This document shows positions 43,028 through 51,100 of a stretch of DNA of 64,000 nucleotides, one piece after another (the stretch's first letter is position 1; each line of letters begins with the position of its first letter). A program made the position numbers and the translations under genes. Under the pieces are notes generated by a model. The model was not told where the DNA came from, made no database searches, and was given only the letters and a program-made list of their open reading frames with translations. This DNA comes from JAWRCU01 sp033542235. GTDB lineage: Bacteria; Pseudomonadota; Alphaproteobacteria; Rhizobiales; Rhizobiaceae. The stretch is taken from the NCBI RefSeq assembly GCF_033542235.1, contig NZ_JAWRCU010000002.1, forward strand, positions 1 to 64,000, given 5' to 3'.

Positions 43028-44002
43028 GTGGTGGAGATCGTCAAGAGCAGGGACGCACTGGCGCAGGCGTTGGCCCTCATCGAAGCCGGCGATGTTGTCG
43101 CCATTCCCACAGAAACCGTCTACGGGCTCGCGGCGGACGCAACCAACGGCCGGGCGGTTGCGCGCATCTTCGAGGCCAAGGGCAGGCCGCGCTTCAATCC
43201 CCTGATCGCGCACGTGTCGTCATCGGCAATGGCCGAAGAGATTGGCGAGCTCGACCCGCTGTCGCGCCGACTCGTCGAGGCCTTTTGGCCGGGACCGCTG
43301 ACGCTGGTGCTGCCGCTCAAAGAAAAAGCGTCCATCCACCCGCTCGTCACTGCCGGGCTCGACACGGTGGCGGTGCGAATGCCCAGGGGCTTCGGCGCGG
43401 AGCTGATCGCGGCGCTCGGCCGCCCATTGGCGGCACCGAGCGCCAATTCCTCCGGGCGCATCAGCGCGACAACGGCTGAAGCCGTCGAGGCCGATCTCGG
43501 TCCGCGCATCCCGCTGATCGTCGATGGTGGACAGACGCCGGTCGGCCTGGAGTCGACGATCGTCAAGGTCGAAGGCGATTCCCTTCGGCTGCTGAGGCCC
43601 GGAGGCATAGCGGCCGAAGAAATCGAGAAAGTGGCAGGCAGGCCGCTCTCACGCGGCGGCACATCCGGGGTCGTGGCGCCGGGCATGCTCGCTTCGCATT
43701 ATGCGCCGAACGCTGCCGTGCGGCTCGATGCGCAGGAAGTGGGAAGAGGCGAGGCGCTGCTCGCCTTCGGCCCGGACGAGGTCGCAGGTGCCGGCGGAGC
43801 GGTCGCCGCCCGCAACCTGTCATCGGCGGGCGACCTGCGCGAGGCGGCCTCCAACCTGTTCACCATGCTGCAGGAGCTTGACGCCAGCGGTGCAGCGACG
43901 ATTGCGGTCGCGCCGGTACCCGAGACCGGGCTAGGCGAGGCGATCAACGACCGGCTGCGCAGGGCCGCGGCCCCGCGTGATTCGATGGCGAACGGACAAT
44001 AG
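43028..44002 (+). CDS. L-threonylcarbamoyladenylate synthase (Sua5 type)
   Basis: A 324-residue Sua5/YwlC protein that makes threonylcarbamoyl-AMP for the t6A37 modification of ANN-decoding tRNAs. The TsaC-like catalytic domain has IPTETVYGLAADATNGRAVA, KGRPRFNPLIAHV and PSANSSGRIS, and a C-terminal Sua5 domain follows from about residue 210 after the linker SPGM-like APGMLASHYAPNA. The GTG at 43028 is preceded by AAGGAA; the frame extends upstream but the family begins here. An adjacent GTG codon three bases on could also be used. The long form, Sua5, is usual in alphaproteobacteria. Confidence 0.93.
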   Translation: MVEIVKSRDALAQALALIEAGDVVAIPTETVYGLAADATNGRAVARIFEAKGRPRFNPLIAHVSSSAMAEEIGELDPLSRRLVEAFWPGPLTLVLPLKEKASIHPLVTAGLDTVAVRMPRGFGAELIAALGRPLAAPSANSSGRISATTAEAVEADLGPRIPLIVDGGQTPVGLESTIVKVEGDSLRLLRPGGIAAEEIEKVAGRPLSRGGTSGVVAPGMLASHYAPNAAVRLDAQEVGRGEALLAFGPDEVAGAGGAVAARNLSSAGDLREAASNLFTMLQELDASGAATIAVAPVPETGLGEAINDRLRRAAAPRDSMANGQ

Positions 44003-44075
44003 TGGTGAGAGCCTGACACTTGATACCTGCCTCGAATGGCAGAGAACGAGCGAAGCCGCCTTTCAGCAATCGGGT

Positions 44076-44807
44076 CTAGGATATCCGCAAGCTAACTCCG
44101 CGCAGCCGAAGCCCGAGGCGGGCGGCGACGCGCTGTGATGAGATGTTGGCTTGATCCGTGCTATAGAACAGCGTCCGATTGCGCAGCGCAGGAAGCCGGG
44201 ACCAACCGGCGGTCACAGCGGCGCCGAGACCTCGCCCTCTGAAAGCTTTTACCGTTACCAATCCCAGTTCGGCCCCGGCATCCGCGAGTCGCGCCGCAAA
44301 GGCGATAGAGGCGACTTCATCATCGACAATGGCAGCACACCAAGGTGTCCAGAAATCTGCCATCTCACGAAAGCCGAGTTCAAACAGGGATTCCGGTACT
44401 CTGGTCGCCGCCCAGGAATGCATCAGATTCTCACCTTCCTCGGAGTCGCTGCTGATGAGCTTAGCCTCGCTCTGGTACGGATGCGCGTGCGGCAATTCGT
44501 AAACCAGGCCGAAATTGTGTGCAGGAGGGCCATTGCCGCCGAGTAGAGACAGATAGCATTCAAGATGTTTCGGTTTCGCTGAATGCGTGAGCGGCGGCTC
44601 GGTGGCCGCGAGGCCTTCCAGCTTTGCCGCCAGCTCATTTGGCAAATCGGCTCGCACCCCGAACACGTTGCCCTCTGGACAGCCTGCCAGCCAGAATCTC
44701 GGGCCGGGTGAGCCGTCCGGATCGTTCTCGCGCTCGATCCGTTCGTCAGAATTCAATCGAAACATGGTACGATACTCGGTCTTCAAAAAAATCTTTTCAC
44801 CGGTCAT
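44076..44807 (-). CDS. GNAT family N-acetyltransferase
   Basis: A 243-residue protein with a C-terminal GNAT core: LGLVTVKAFRGRGLGAAVTA supplies the acetyl-CoA pyrophosphate loop (R/Q-x-x-G-x-G/A pattern RGRGLGAA), followed by LFYSTDQANISSQRVAARLG. The N-terminal 130 residues are less conserved, as in GNAT proteins with a divergent first half. Substrate unknown. An ATG four codons earlier is an equally possible start, and neither has a convincing ribosome-binding site. It is convergent with the Sua5 gene. Confidence 0.78.
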   Translation of the reverse strand: MTGEKIFLKTEYRTMFRLNSDERIERENDPDGSPGPRFWLAGCPEGNVFGVRADLPNELAAKLEGLAATEPPLTHSAKPKHLECYLSLLGGNGPPAHNFGLVYELPHAHPYQSEAKLISSDSEEGENLMHSWAATRVPESLFELGFREMADFWTPWCAAIVDDEVASIAFAARLADAGAELGLVTVKAFRGRGLGAAVTAGWSRLPALRNRTLFYSTDQANISSQRVAARLGLRLRGVSLRIS

Positions 44808-45034
44808 GAAACAACCCATTCAAGAATGTTCGGCACTTGTCGAGCGGCCTCCATCTGTTGCCAAGGCCGCAGGCCAGTGGTTCGATGGATGGCTGACGAT
44901 CAATATGGACAAGCATCCGAAGCTCAGGACGCACTGGCACGTTTTGACCTGCGCAGGAAGCGGCTGTGGTTGAACCCCCTTTTCGGGCCGTCTTCGGGTA
45001 TCAAACGTCGGGTCTTCTCTACTAGGTTCCTTCC

Positions 45035-46465
45035 ATGGAAAAATCAGCACCTCTCGATTCCGCTTTGATCGCTCGCTTCGCCGGAATCGTCGGCGAGCAC
45101 TATGCGCTGACCGCCGAAGCGGACATTGCACCCTACGTGGTTGAACGGCGCGGCCTGTGGGCTGGCCGCACTGGCCTGGTCTTGCGGCCAGGCAGCGTCG
45201 ACGAGGTGAGTCGCATCCTGCGGCTTGCGACAGACACGCGCACGCCCATCGTGCCGCAAGGCGGCAATACCGGATTGGTCGGCGGCCAGATGCCGGATCG
45301 CACCGGCCGTGAGGTCGTGTTGTCGCTTTCCCGGCTCGACAGGATCCGCGAGCTAGACCCGCTTTCGAACACGATTACGGCCGAAGCCGGGGTCGTGCTG
45401 GAGAAGCTGCATGAGGCAGCGGAGGCCGCCGGCCGGCTGTTCCCGCTCTCGCTTGCCTCGCAGGGCTCCTGCCAGATCGGCGGCAATCTCTCCTCCAATG
45501 CCGGCGGTACAGGCGTGCTCGCCTACGGCAATTCGCGCGAGCTCTGTATGGGCGTCGAGGTCGTGCTGCCGACCGGCGAGGTGCTCGACGATCTCAGGAA
45601 GCTGAAGAAGGACAATACCGGTTACGATCTCAAGAACCTATTCGTGGGCGCGGAAGGCACGCTCGGCGTCATTACCGCCGCGGTCTTGAAGCTCTTCCCG
45701 AAGCCGAAGGGCAGGGAAGTCGCCTGGGCGGGCGTGTCGTCGCCTCCGGATGCGCTGAGGCTGTTCGGGTTGGCGGAGGATCGCGCCGGCGCCGCGCTCA
45801 CCGCCTTCGAGCTGATTGGTGCAACGCCCCTCTCCTTCGCCGAAAAGCACATGCCCGGCGGCGCCGTCAGGCCGCTCACCGGCGAGTGGCCCTGGCATGT
45901 TCTGATGGAGATTTCCTCCGGCCGCTCGGCCGAGGATGCCCTCGCGCTCGTCGAGGACATCCTCACCGCTGGACTTGAGGCAGGCATGGTCGGCGATGCG
46001 GCGATCGCCCAGAGCCTCGCCCAGGCGGCCGCATTCTGGAAGCTGCGCGAGTTCCTGTCCGACGCGCAGAGGCCGGAAGGCGCCTCGATCAAGCACGATA
46101 TTTCCGTGCCCGTTGCCTCTATTCCCGAATTCATCGCGCGGGCAGCGAAGGCGGTGGCATCCGTTTCGCCTGAGGCCCGCGTCGTCTGCTTTGGCCACAT
46201 GGGAGACGGCAACCTGCACTACAACATCTCGCAGCCCGTCGGCGGCGACAGCGACGCCTTCCTTTCGATCTACCGCGTGATGAACAAGGCGGTCCATGAT
46301 GTGGTGCGCGAGTTCAATGGCTCGATTTCGGCCGAGCATGGCATCGGCCAGCTGAAGCGCGACGAACTGATCGCGACTGCACCGCCGATTGCCATCGACC
46401 TGATGCGGCGCATTAGGGCGGCTTTCGACCCTGCCGGCATCATGAATCCCGGCAAGGTGATCTGA
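45035..46465 (+). CDS. FAD-binding oxidoreductase (D-2-hydroxyacid dehydrogenase type)
   Basis: A 476-residue flavoprotein of the VAO/GlcD family. The FAD domain contains LVLRPGSVDEVSRILRLATD, PIVPQGGNTGLVGGQMPD and SNAGGTGVLAYGNSRE. The C-terminal oxidase domain has CFGHMGDGNLHYNI and ISAEHGIGQLKRDEL. This set matches D-2-hydroxyglutarate/D-lactate dehydrogenases that pass electrons to quinone or ETF. The precise substrate is open. ATG start at 45035. It is followed by a toxin-antitoxin-like pair in the same direction. Confidence 0.88.
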   Translation: MEKSAPLDSALIARFAGIVGEHYALTAEADIAPYVVERRGLWAGRTGLVLRPGSVDEVSRILRLATDTRTPIVPQGGNTGLVGGQMPDRTGREVVLSLSRLDRIRELDPLSNTITAEAGVVLEKLHEAAEAAGRLFPLSLASQGSCQIGGNLSSNAGGTGVLAYGNSRELCMGVEVVLPTGEVLDDLRKLKKDNTGYDLKNLFVGAEGTLGVITAAVLKLFPKPKGREVAWAGVSSPPDALRLFGLAEDRAGAALTAFELIGATPLSFAEKHMPGGAVRPLTGEWPWHVLMEISSGRSAEDALALVEDILTAGLEAGMVGDAAIAQSLAQAAAFWKLREFLSDAQRPEGASIKHDISVPVASIPEFIARAAKAVASVSPEARVVCFGHMGDGNLHYNISQPVGGDSDAFLSIYRVMNKAVHDVVREFNGSISAEHGIGQLKRDELIATAPPIAIDLMRRIRAAFDPAGIMNPGKVI

Positions 46466-46551
46466 GCGGCAGCCCTGGCGAGCTGAAATCTCTATTGCCT
46501 GTCAGCTTGATTGTGAGGCAATGATTGCCTATCCTTCTCGTGGAATGATTG

Positions 46552-46779
46552 ATGCCGACGATCCGCCGGTTCGCCAACTGCAAGATTGCGATCTATGCGG
46601 ATGGCCACATTCCGCCCCATTTCCACATTGAAGGGCGAAGCTTCCGGGCCATCGTGGAAATCGAGACGATGACGGTGCGCGCCGGAGACGTCCGCAAGGC
46701 CGCGGAGGCGATGGAATGGGCGGCTTCGAATTTGACACTGTTGCGGGCTGAATGGGTCCGCCTCAATCAGAGAGGCTGA
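46552..46779 (+). CDS. DUF4160 domain protein (toxin-antitoxin-like)
   Basis: A 75-residue protein: MPTIRRFANCKIAIYADGHI followed by PPHFHIEGRSFRAIVEIE, the DUF4160 core with the PHFH motif, and KAAEAMEWAASNLTLLRAEW. DUF4160 proteins are almost always next to DUF2442 genes and have been proposed as toxin-antitoxin modules, with the biochemical target unknown. A TTG one codon upstream is possible. The next gene starts 2 bp after its stop. Confidence 0.85.
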   Translation: MPTIRRFANCKIAIYADGHIPPHFHIEGRSFRAIVEIETMTVRAGDVRKAAEAMEWAASNLTLLRAEWVRLNQRG

Positions 46780-46781
46780 GC

Positions 46782-47213
46782 ATGGAAACCGATACGCCAA
46801 ACATCCGTTCCGTCCGTGCCGGCGAAGGCCGCAAGCTCATCGTAACTTGGAAGGGTGGCGCCGAGAGCACCGTCGATCTGCGAGCGTATATCGCGAACTA
46901 CTCCATCTTTTCGCCGCTTCGGAAGAATGACACGCTCTTTAGAGACGTGCGGGTGGGGGAATGGGGGTGGTGCGCTCACTGGTCCGACGAAATGGAGATT
47001 TCCTCCGACACGCTCTGGAGATTGGCGCTTGAACAGGGCAGCGCATGGCTTCGAACATGGCGCGACCAACATCGAATGACCCAGAGCGAAGCGGCGGCAG
47101 CTTTGGGCGTCAGCGCCCGCATGTGGCGTTACTACGAATCTGGAACACATCTTCTACCAAAGACGGTGCGGCTTGCATGTATCGGGCTCGATGCCCAGGT
47201 AAGGGCTGCGTGA
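46782..47213 (+). CDS. DUF2442 protein with C-terminal HTH
   Basis: A 143-residue partner of the preceding gene. The N-terminal part is DUF2442-like (RKLIVTWKGGAESTVDLRAY, FSPLRKNDTLF). The C-terminal part (about 95-143) is a Cro/XRE helix-turn-helix, HRMTQSEAAAALGVSARMWR with YYESG. The fusion suggests an antitoxin that binds DNA and autoregulates the pair. The ATG at 46782 is used rather than an upstream alternative that overlaps the first gene. The DNA downstream (47214-47300) is AT-rich. Confidence 0.83.
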   Translation: METDTPNIRSVRAGEGRKLIVTWKGGAESTVDLRAYIANYSIFSPLRKNDTLFRDVRVGEWGWCAHWSDEMEISSDTLWRLALEQGSAWLRTWRDQHRMTQSEAAAALGVSARMWRYYESGTHLLPKTVRLACIGLDAQVRAA

Positions 47214-47495
47214 TTCTCAGGAAAATCTCTTGGAAGATGGAAGAAAATTACTGTTGATATAGGGAATTATTCTAAAGTATTGGAATAGATTAACCTTCCG
47301 TTGAGACAGGTTTCGCACTTCTTGCCAACGGTTTGATTCCGATAACCAAAATCCGGATCAGCAAAATTTAACCGACTTTCTTAAGCGCGGCGGTAAGCTG
47401 CCCGCGTTAGTCTCCTCCCATAACGAGACCGGGAAACACCGGTCCGGAGAGAACCGGAAAACCGGCTCTTGGAAGTTGGCAGGAAGGCGCTGCAT
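47214..47495. other. AT-rich intergenic region
   Basis: About 280 bp. The left part is markedly AT-rich (GATATAGGGAATTATTC) and likely holds the promoter of the next gene. The right part has short GC stems around ACCGGTCCGG and CCGGAAAACCGG. No gene is supported. Confidence 0.4.
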
Positions 47496-48059
47496 ATGAA
47501 TACCGGACTGAAGCCAGTCTGGGCGGGTCGCAACATGCGGCTTGACCCTTTTCGCTTGCCACAAGTGGTGAGCTACGCAACTCGCGACGAACAAGGCGAC
47601 GTTACCTTCGTGATCGATAAGCGCGGCGCGGTCATCCGCCGCGTGCTGCAAAGGAGCGGCCTGCCGGTTGCGATCGTCCTGCCGGCGCGCGCCTTCCGCG
47701 GCGTCGCCGCCCGCGCCATCGAGGATAGCGAAGGCAATGTCACAGTGACGCTCGAGCTTCATCACAGTGATCCGCAGCTATCGGTTCCGCTGCTTGTGGC
47801 GGAAGACCTCGGCGACATTGCCGCCGACTGGCGCGCCTGGGCCGAGGAATATCGGTTGCCGATGCTTCTGATAGAGGCCGACGGAGTAGCCCGCACGCTC
47901 GAAGAGTCGCTCGGCGCTGTGAAGACGGCTCCGGTACAGGAGCGCCGCAAGCGCCGCATTTCGGAGCAGCGTCGTCCGCGTTTCCTAGCGCGGCGCAAGA
48001 CCGGCGACCTCGGCCTGCGACTCGTCATCGGCGGCGAAGAGATCATCGCGCGCAGCTAG
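47496..48059 (+). CDS. DUF6101 family protein
   Basis: A 187-residue protein recalled as the rhizobial DUF6101 family. It starts MNTGLKPVWAGRNMRLDPFR, then has a beta-rich middle (DVTFVIDKRGAVIRRVL, GLPVAIVLPARAFRGVAARA) and a basic, Arg/Lys-rich region (QERRKRRISEQRRPRFLARR) near the C terminus, which suggests nucleic-acid or membrane contact. No function is known. AGGAAGG lies upstream of the chosen ATG. Its 3' end faces ubiA across a 171-bp inverted-repeat element. Confidence 0.8.
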   Translation: MNTGLKPVWAGRNMRLDPFRLPQVVSYATRDEQGDVTFVIDKRGAVIRRVLQRSGLPVAIVLPARAFRGVAARAIEDSEGNVTVTLELHHSDPQLSVPLLVAEDLGDIAADWRAWAEEYRLPMLLIEADGVARTLEESLGAVKTAPVQERRKRRISEQRRPRFLARRKTGDLGLRLVIGGEEIIARS

Positions 48060-48070
48060 GGATGGCCGGT

Positions 48071-48241
48071 AGAGCCCGTTTCTAAAATGCGTCTGGGCGC
48101 GGCGGAATCGAAGATGGCGCGTGAGCGGCCAAACTGGTGGTTTCAAGAACCGGAGCGGAGCGTACCTGAAGGTACGTGAGCACCGGATGCGCAGAAATCG
48201 CCATTTGCAGCCCGCCCTCACGCATTTTCGAAACGGGCTCT
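48071..48241. repeat. 171-bp element with 22-bp terminal inverted repeats
   Basis: The ends 48071-48092 and 48220-48241 are inverted copies differing at one of 22 positions (AGAGCCCGTTTC core). The interior holds the 14-bp palindrome GTACCTGAAGGTAC and further complementary arms (GATGGCG / CGCCAT), so the whole can fold. The right end touches the first base of the ubiA stop codon. No reading frame lies inside, as in a MITE-like or REP-like element. Confidence 0.75.
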
Positions 48242-49224
48242 CACACGATCGGCTTCAACGCGACCCATAGCCCGCCACCGATCAGACCGAGAAAGATCAG
48301 CCAGCCGACCACGGTGTTCGACTTGAAGAGCCTCAGGCACTGGTCGGGGTCGTCGATGTCGAGCCGCTTGATCTGCCGCGCCATATGCGCACCTGCCGCG
48401 AGCAGGCCGGCAAGCGCCGGCATTGGTGCTTCGGCAGTGGCGTAGGCCGCGGCAAAGAGCATCAGCGCGCCGCCATAGAGGCAGATCAGCCAGTATTTGG
48501 TGTTTTCACCGAACAGCCTGGCCGTCGAGCGCACGCCGACGATCGCATCGTCCTCCTTGTCCTGATGGGCGTAGATCGTGTCATAGCCTATCACCCACAG
48601 AATCGAACCGGCATAGAGCAGGAGGGCTGGCGGATCGAGATCGGCAAAGGCCGCCGCCCAGCCCATCAGCGCGCCCCAGGAAAAGGCGAGCCCGAGGACG
48701 AACTGCGGCCAGTTCGTGATGCGCTTCATGAATGGATAGATTGCAACGACTGCGAGCGAGGCGATGCCGAGCAGGATCGCGAAGGAATTGAACTGCAGGA
48801 GCACCGCTAGGCCGACCAGCGACTGCAGGATGAGGAATGCCCAGGCCTGCCGCTTGCGGATCTTGCCCGATGGCAGGGGCCGCGACCGGGTGCGCTCGAC
48901 CTTGCTGTCAATGTCGAAGTCGACGATGTCGTTGTAGGTGCAGCCTGCGCCGCGCATGGCGATCGCGCCGATCAGGAAGAGCAGCAGATGCAACGGATCG
49001 GGCAGCAGGCTCGGCAGCGAGTCGCCCGGCCTCGCGTAAGCAATCGCGGCGAGCGCGGCCGACCACCAGCACGGCCAAAGCAGCAGCCACCAGCCGATTG
49101 GCCGGTCCCAGCGGGCAAGCTGTGCATAGGGCCAAAGCGCCCGCGGCAGGAGCCGGTAAACCCAATGCCCGCTCGGCGCATCTGCCACGCGGCCCTGCCG
49201 CTCGGTGGATTGGATGATGTCCAT
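48241..49224 (-). CDS. ubiA: 4-hydroxybenzoate octaprenyltransferase
   Basis: A 327-residue integral membrane prenyltransferase joining the polyprenyl tail to 4-hydroxybenzoate in ubiquinone synthesis. The first aspartate motif is NDIVDFDIDSKVERTRSRPL and the second GYDTIYAHQDKEDD, both binding Mg-diphosphate. About eight hydrophobic segments, including WDRPIGWWLLLWPCWWSA. The ATG at 49224 gives MDIIQSTERQGRVADAPSGH; the frame extends upstream but without family support. The donor polyprenyl diphosphate is made by the synthase at 21.7 kb. It is divergent from purD with about 130 bp between starts. Confidence 0.94.
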   Translation of the reverse strand: MDIIQSTERQGRVADAPSGHWVYRLLPRALWPYAQLARWDRPIGWWLLLWPCWWSAALAAIAYARPGDSLPSLLPDPLHLLLFLIGAIAMRGAGCTYNDIVDFDIDSKVERTRSRPLPSGKIRKRQAWAFLILQSLVGLAVLLQFNSFAILLGIASLAVVAIYPFMKRITNWPQFVLGLAFSWGALMGWAAAFADLDPPALLLYAGSILWVIGYDTIYAHQDKEDDAIVGVRSTARLFGENTKYWLICLYGGALMLFAAAYATAEAPMPALAGLLAAGAHMARQIKRLDIDDPDQCLRLFKSNTVVGWLIFLGLIGGGLWVALKPIV

Positions 49225-49353
49225 GGATGTGCAGTGGCAGTGCACGGGCAGGGCGTCAAGGTGGCGGATTGCAGCGCATTGGGTCCTTGACCCTTGACCC
49301 CCGTGTCGGCCGCACCTACCGGGTAGGCGGATGCTATTTGGATTCACCCTGCG

Positions 49354-50628
49354 ATGAATGTCCTCCTCCTCGGCTCCGGCGGCCGCGAGCATGCGCTGGC
49401 ATGGAAGCTGGCGGCCTCACCTCTGCTGACGAAGCTTTATGCAGCGCCCGGCAACCCCGGCATCGCCGAAGAGGCGGAATGCGTGGCGCTCGACGTCGCC
49501 GACCATCAGGCGGTGATCCGTTTCTGCCGCGAAAAGGCGATCGATCTCGTCGTGGTCGGACCGGAGGCGCCGCTGGTCGCCGGCATCGCCGACGATCTGC
49601 GCAACGCGAACATCCATGTGTTCGGGCCGTCGAAAGCGGCGGCTCAGCTCGAAGGCTCCAAAGGCTTCACCAAGGATCTGTGCGCGAAATTCGGCATCCC
49701 GACCGCCGCTTATCGCCGTTTCACGGAATTGGCGGCAGCCAGAGACTATGTGCGCGAACAGGGCGCGCCGATCGTCGTCAAGGCTGACGGCATTGCCGCG
49801 GGCAAGGGCGTGACGGTCGCTACGAGCGTCGATGAGGCGCTCGCCGCGGTCGAAGCCTGCCTTGGCGGCGCCTTCGGCAGCGCCGGTGCGGAAGTCGTGA
49901 TCGAGGAGTGTCTCGAAGGCGAGGAGGCCAGCTTCTTCTGCCTGTGCGACGGGATCACCGCGCTGCCCTTCGGCACGGCGCAGGACCACAAGCGCGTCGG
50001 CGACGGCGACACCGGGCCGAACACCGGCGGCATGGGCGCCTATTCGCCGGCGCCGGTCATGACGCCCGAGATGGTCGAGCGTACCATGCGCGAGATCGTC
50101 GAGCCGACGATGAAAGGAATGGCGGAGCTAGGCGCGCCTTTTTCCGGCGTCCTGTTTGCCGGCCTCATGATCACAGCCGAGGGCCCGAAGCTCATCGAAT
50201 ACAATGTCCGCTTCGGTGACCCCGAATGCCAGGTGCTGATGCTGAGATTGAAAGACGACCTCCTCGTGCTGTTGAACGCCGCCGCCGACGGCCAGCTTGG
50301 GCATATGTCGGTGCGCTGGCAGGACGAGGCGGCGCTTGCGGTCGTGATGGCCGCCAAGGGCTATCCAGGCACGCTGGAGAAGGGCACGCCGATCGCAGGC
50401 ATCGAGGCGGCGCGGGAGCAGGGCGCCCAAGTGTTCCAGGCCGGCACGGCGCTGCGCGAGGGCAAGCTTGTCGCCAATGGCGGACGGGTGCTCAACGTCG
50501 CGGCGAGCGGTGCGACGGTGGCCGAGGCGAAGGCCAATGCCTACGAGGCTGTCTCGAAAATCGACTGGCCGGGCGGCTTCTACCGCCGCGATATCGGCTG
50601 GCGTGCCGTGGAGCGGGAAAAAGCCTAG
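49354..50628 (+). CDS. purD: Phosphoribosylamine-glycine ligase
   Basis: A 424-residue ATP-grasp enzyme, step 2 of de novo purine synthesis. N-terminal VLLLGSGGREHALAWKL and PGNPGIAEEAECVALD, then VVGPEAPLVAGIADDL; ATP-grasp core with PIVVKADGIAAGKGVTVA, VIEECLEGEEASFFCL and HKRVGDGDTGPNTGGMGAYS; the C-terminal domain contains EYNVRFGDPECQ. The length is normal. Its TAG stop lies inside the first stem of the downstream mosaic palindrome. Confidence 0.97.
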   Translation: MNVLLLGSGGREHALAWKLAASPLLTKLYAAPGNPGIAEEAECVALDVADHQAVIRFCREKAIDLVVVGPEAPLVAGIADDLRNANIHVFGPSKAAAQLEGSKGFTKDLCAKFGIPTAAYRRFTELAAARDYVREQGAPIVVKADGIAAGKGVTVATSVDEALAAVEACLGGAFGSAGAEVVIEECLEGEEASFFCLCDGITALPFGTAQDHKRVGDGDTGPNTGGMGAYSPAPVMTPEMVERTMREIVEPTMKGMAELGAPFSGVLFAGLMITAEGPKLIEYNVRFGDPECQVLMLRLKDDLLVLLNAAADGQLGHMSVRWQDEAALAVVMAAKGYPGTLEKGTPIAGIEAAREQGAQVFQAGTALREGKLVANGGRVLNVAASGATVAEAKANAYEAVSKIDWPGGFYRRDIGWRAVEREKA

Positions 50629-50725
50629 AGCAGCGTGCGCTCATGTTGGATCGCCACGCTGCTCTATCTCTTTACTTCCGCATCGGATTTGTCCGAAAAC
50701 CGCTGCGCAGTTTTCGGTCCGATGC
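50626..50725. repeat. Two-hairpin mosaic palindrome between convergent genes
   Basis: Stem 1 pairs TAGAGCAGCGTG (50626-50637, including the purD stop) with CACGCTGCTCTA (50655-50666). Stem 2 pairs GCATCGGA (50680-50687) with TCCGATGC (50718-50725) and CCGAAAAC (50693-50700) with GTTTTCGG (50710-50717), with a small bulge. It occupies almost exactly the gap between two stop codons. A degenerate copy is at 4292-4334. It may act as a bidirectional terminator. Confidence 0.8.
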
Positions 50726-50726
50726 T

Positions 50727-50945
50727 CTAATGCTCGAACGGGTTCGGTGGCGGCTCGGCCGGCAGCGTGCCCTCGGCAGCGCGCTTGCGATAATGCGCGA
50801 GCGAGCATTGCGGTGAGCAGAGCACGCCGCGGTCGGTGAAATAGGCCGGCCCGCTTTCAATCCTGCCGCCATGCAGCGCAAAACCCGGCTCGCCCAAGGC
50901 GAGGCCGCATTCAATGCAGCGATATTTTTCGGGTCTTGCCAGCAT
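50727..50945 (-). CDS. Small zinc-ribbon-like protein
   Basis: A 72-residue protein with four cysteines in zinc-ribbon spacing: Cys10 and Cys13 (CIEC) and Cys43 and Cys47 (CSPQC). The N-terminal LARPEKYRCIECGLALGEPG recalls small treble-clef proteins with ECGLAL motifs. A CGGAAG sequence lies upstream of the ATG at 50945. The function is unknown; metal binding is inferred from the cysteines. It is convergent with purD. Confidence 0.7.
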   Translation of the reverse strand: MLARPEKYRCIECGLALGEPGFALHGGRIESGPAYFTDRGVLCSPQCSLAHYRKRAAEGTLPAEPPPNPFEH

Positions 50946-51100
50946 TAGTTTGCTCTTCCGTTGGTGCTTTTCATATCGCGGATCGGTCCACAATGAAACA
51001 GCACCGAGGTTTGACCTTTACGTAAAGCGATATTAGCTCGGTTCAAGAATTGGCCTTGGCAGCATCGGAAGCTAGAATGTAGCTGCTGAAGGGAGGCTCC

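Noticed and set aside
44889..45068. Plus-strand frame starting MADDQYGQASEAQDALARFD
   Set aside because: Overlaps the start of the FAD oxidoreductase in another frame, has no ribosome-binding site and no family I recognise; conservation data would be needed to revive it.
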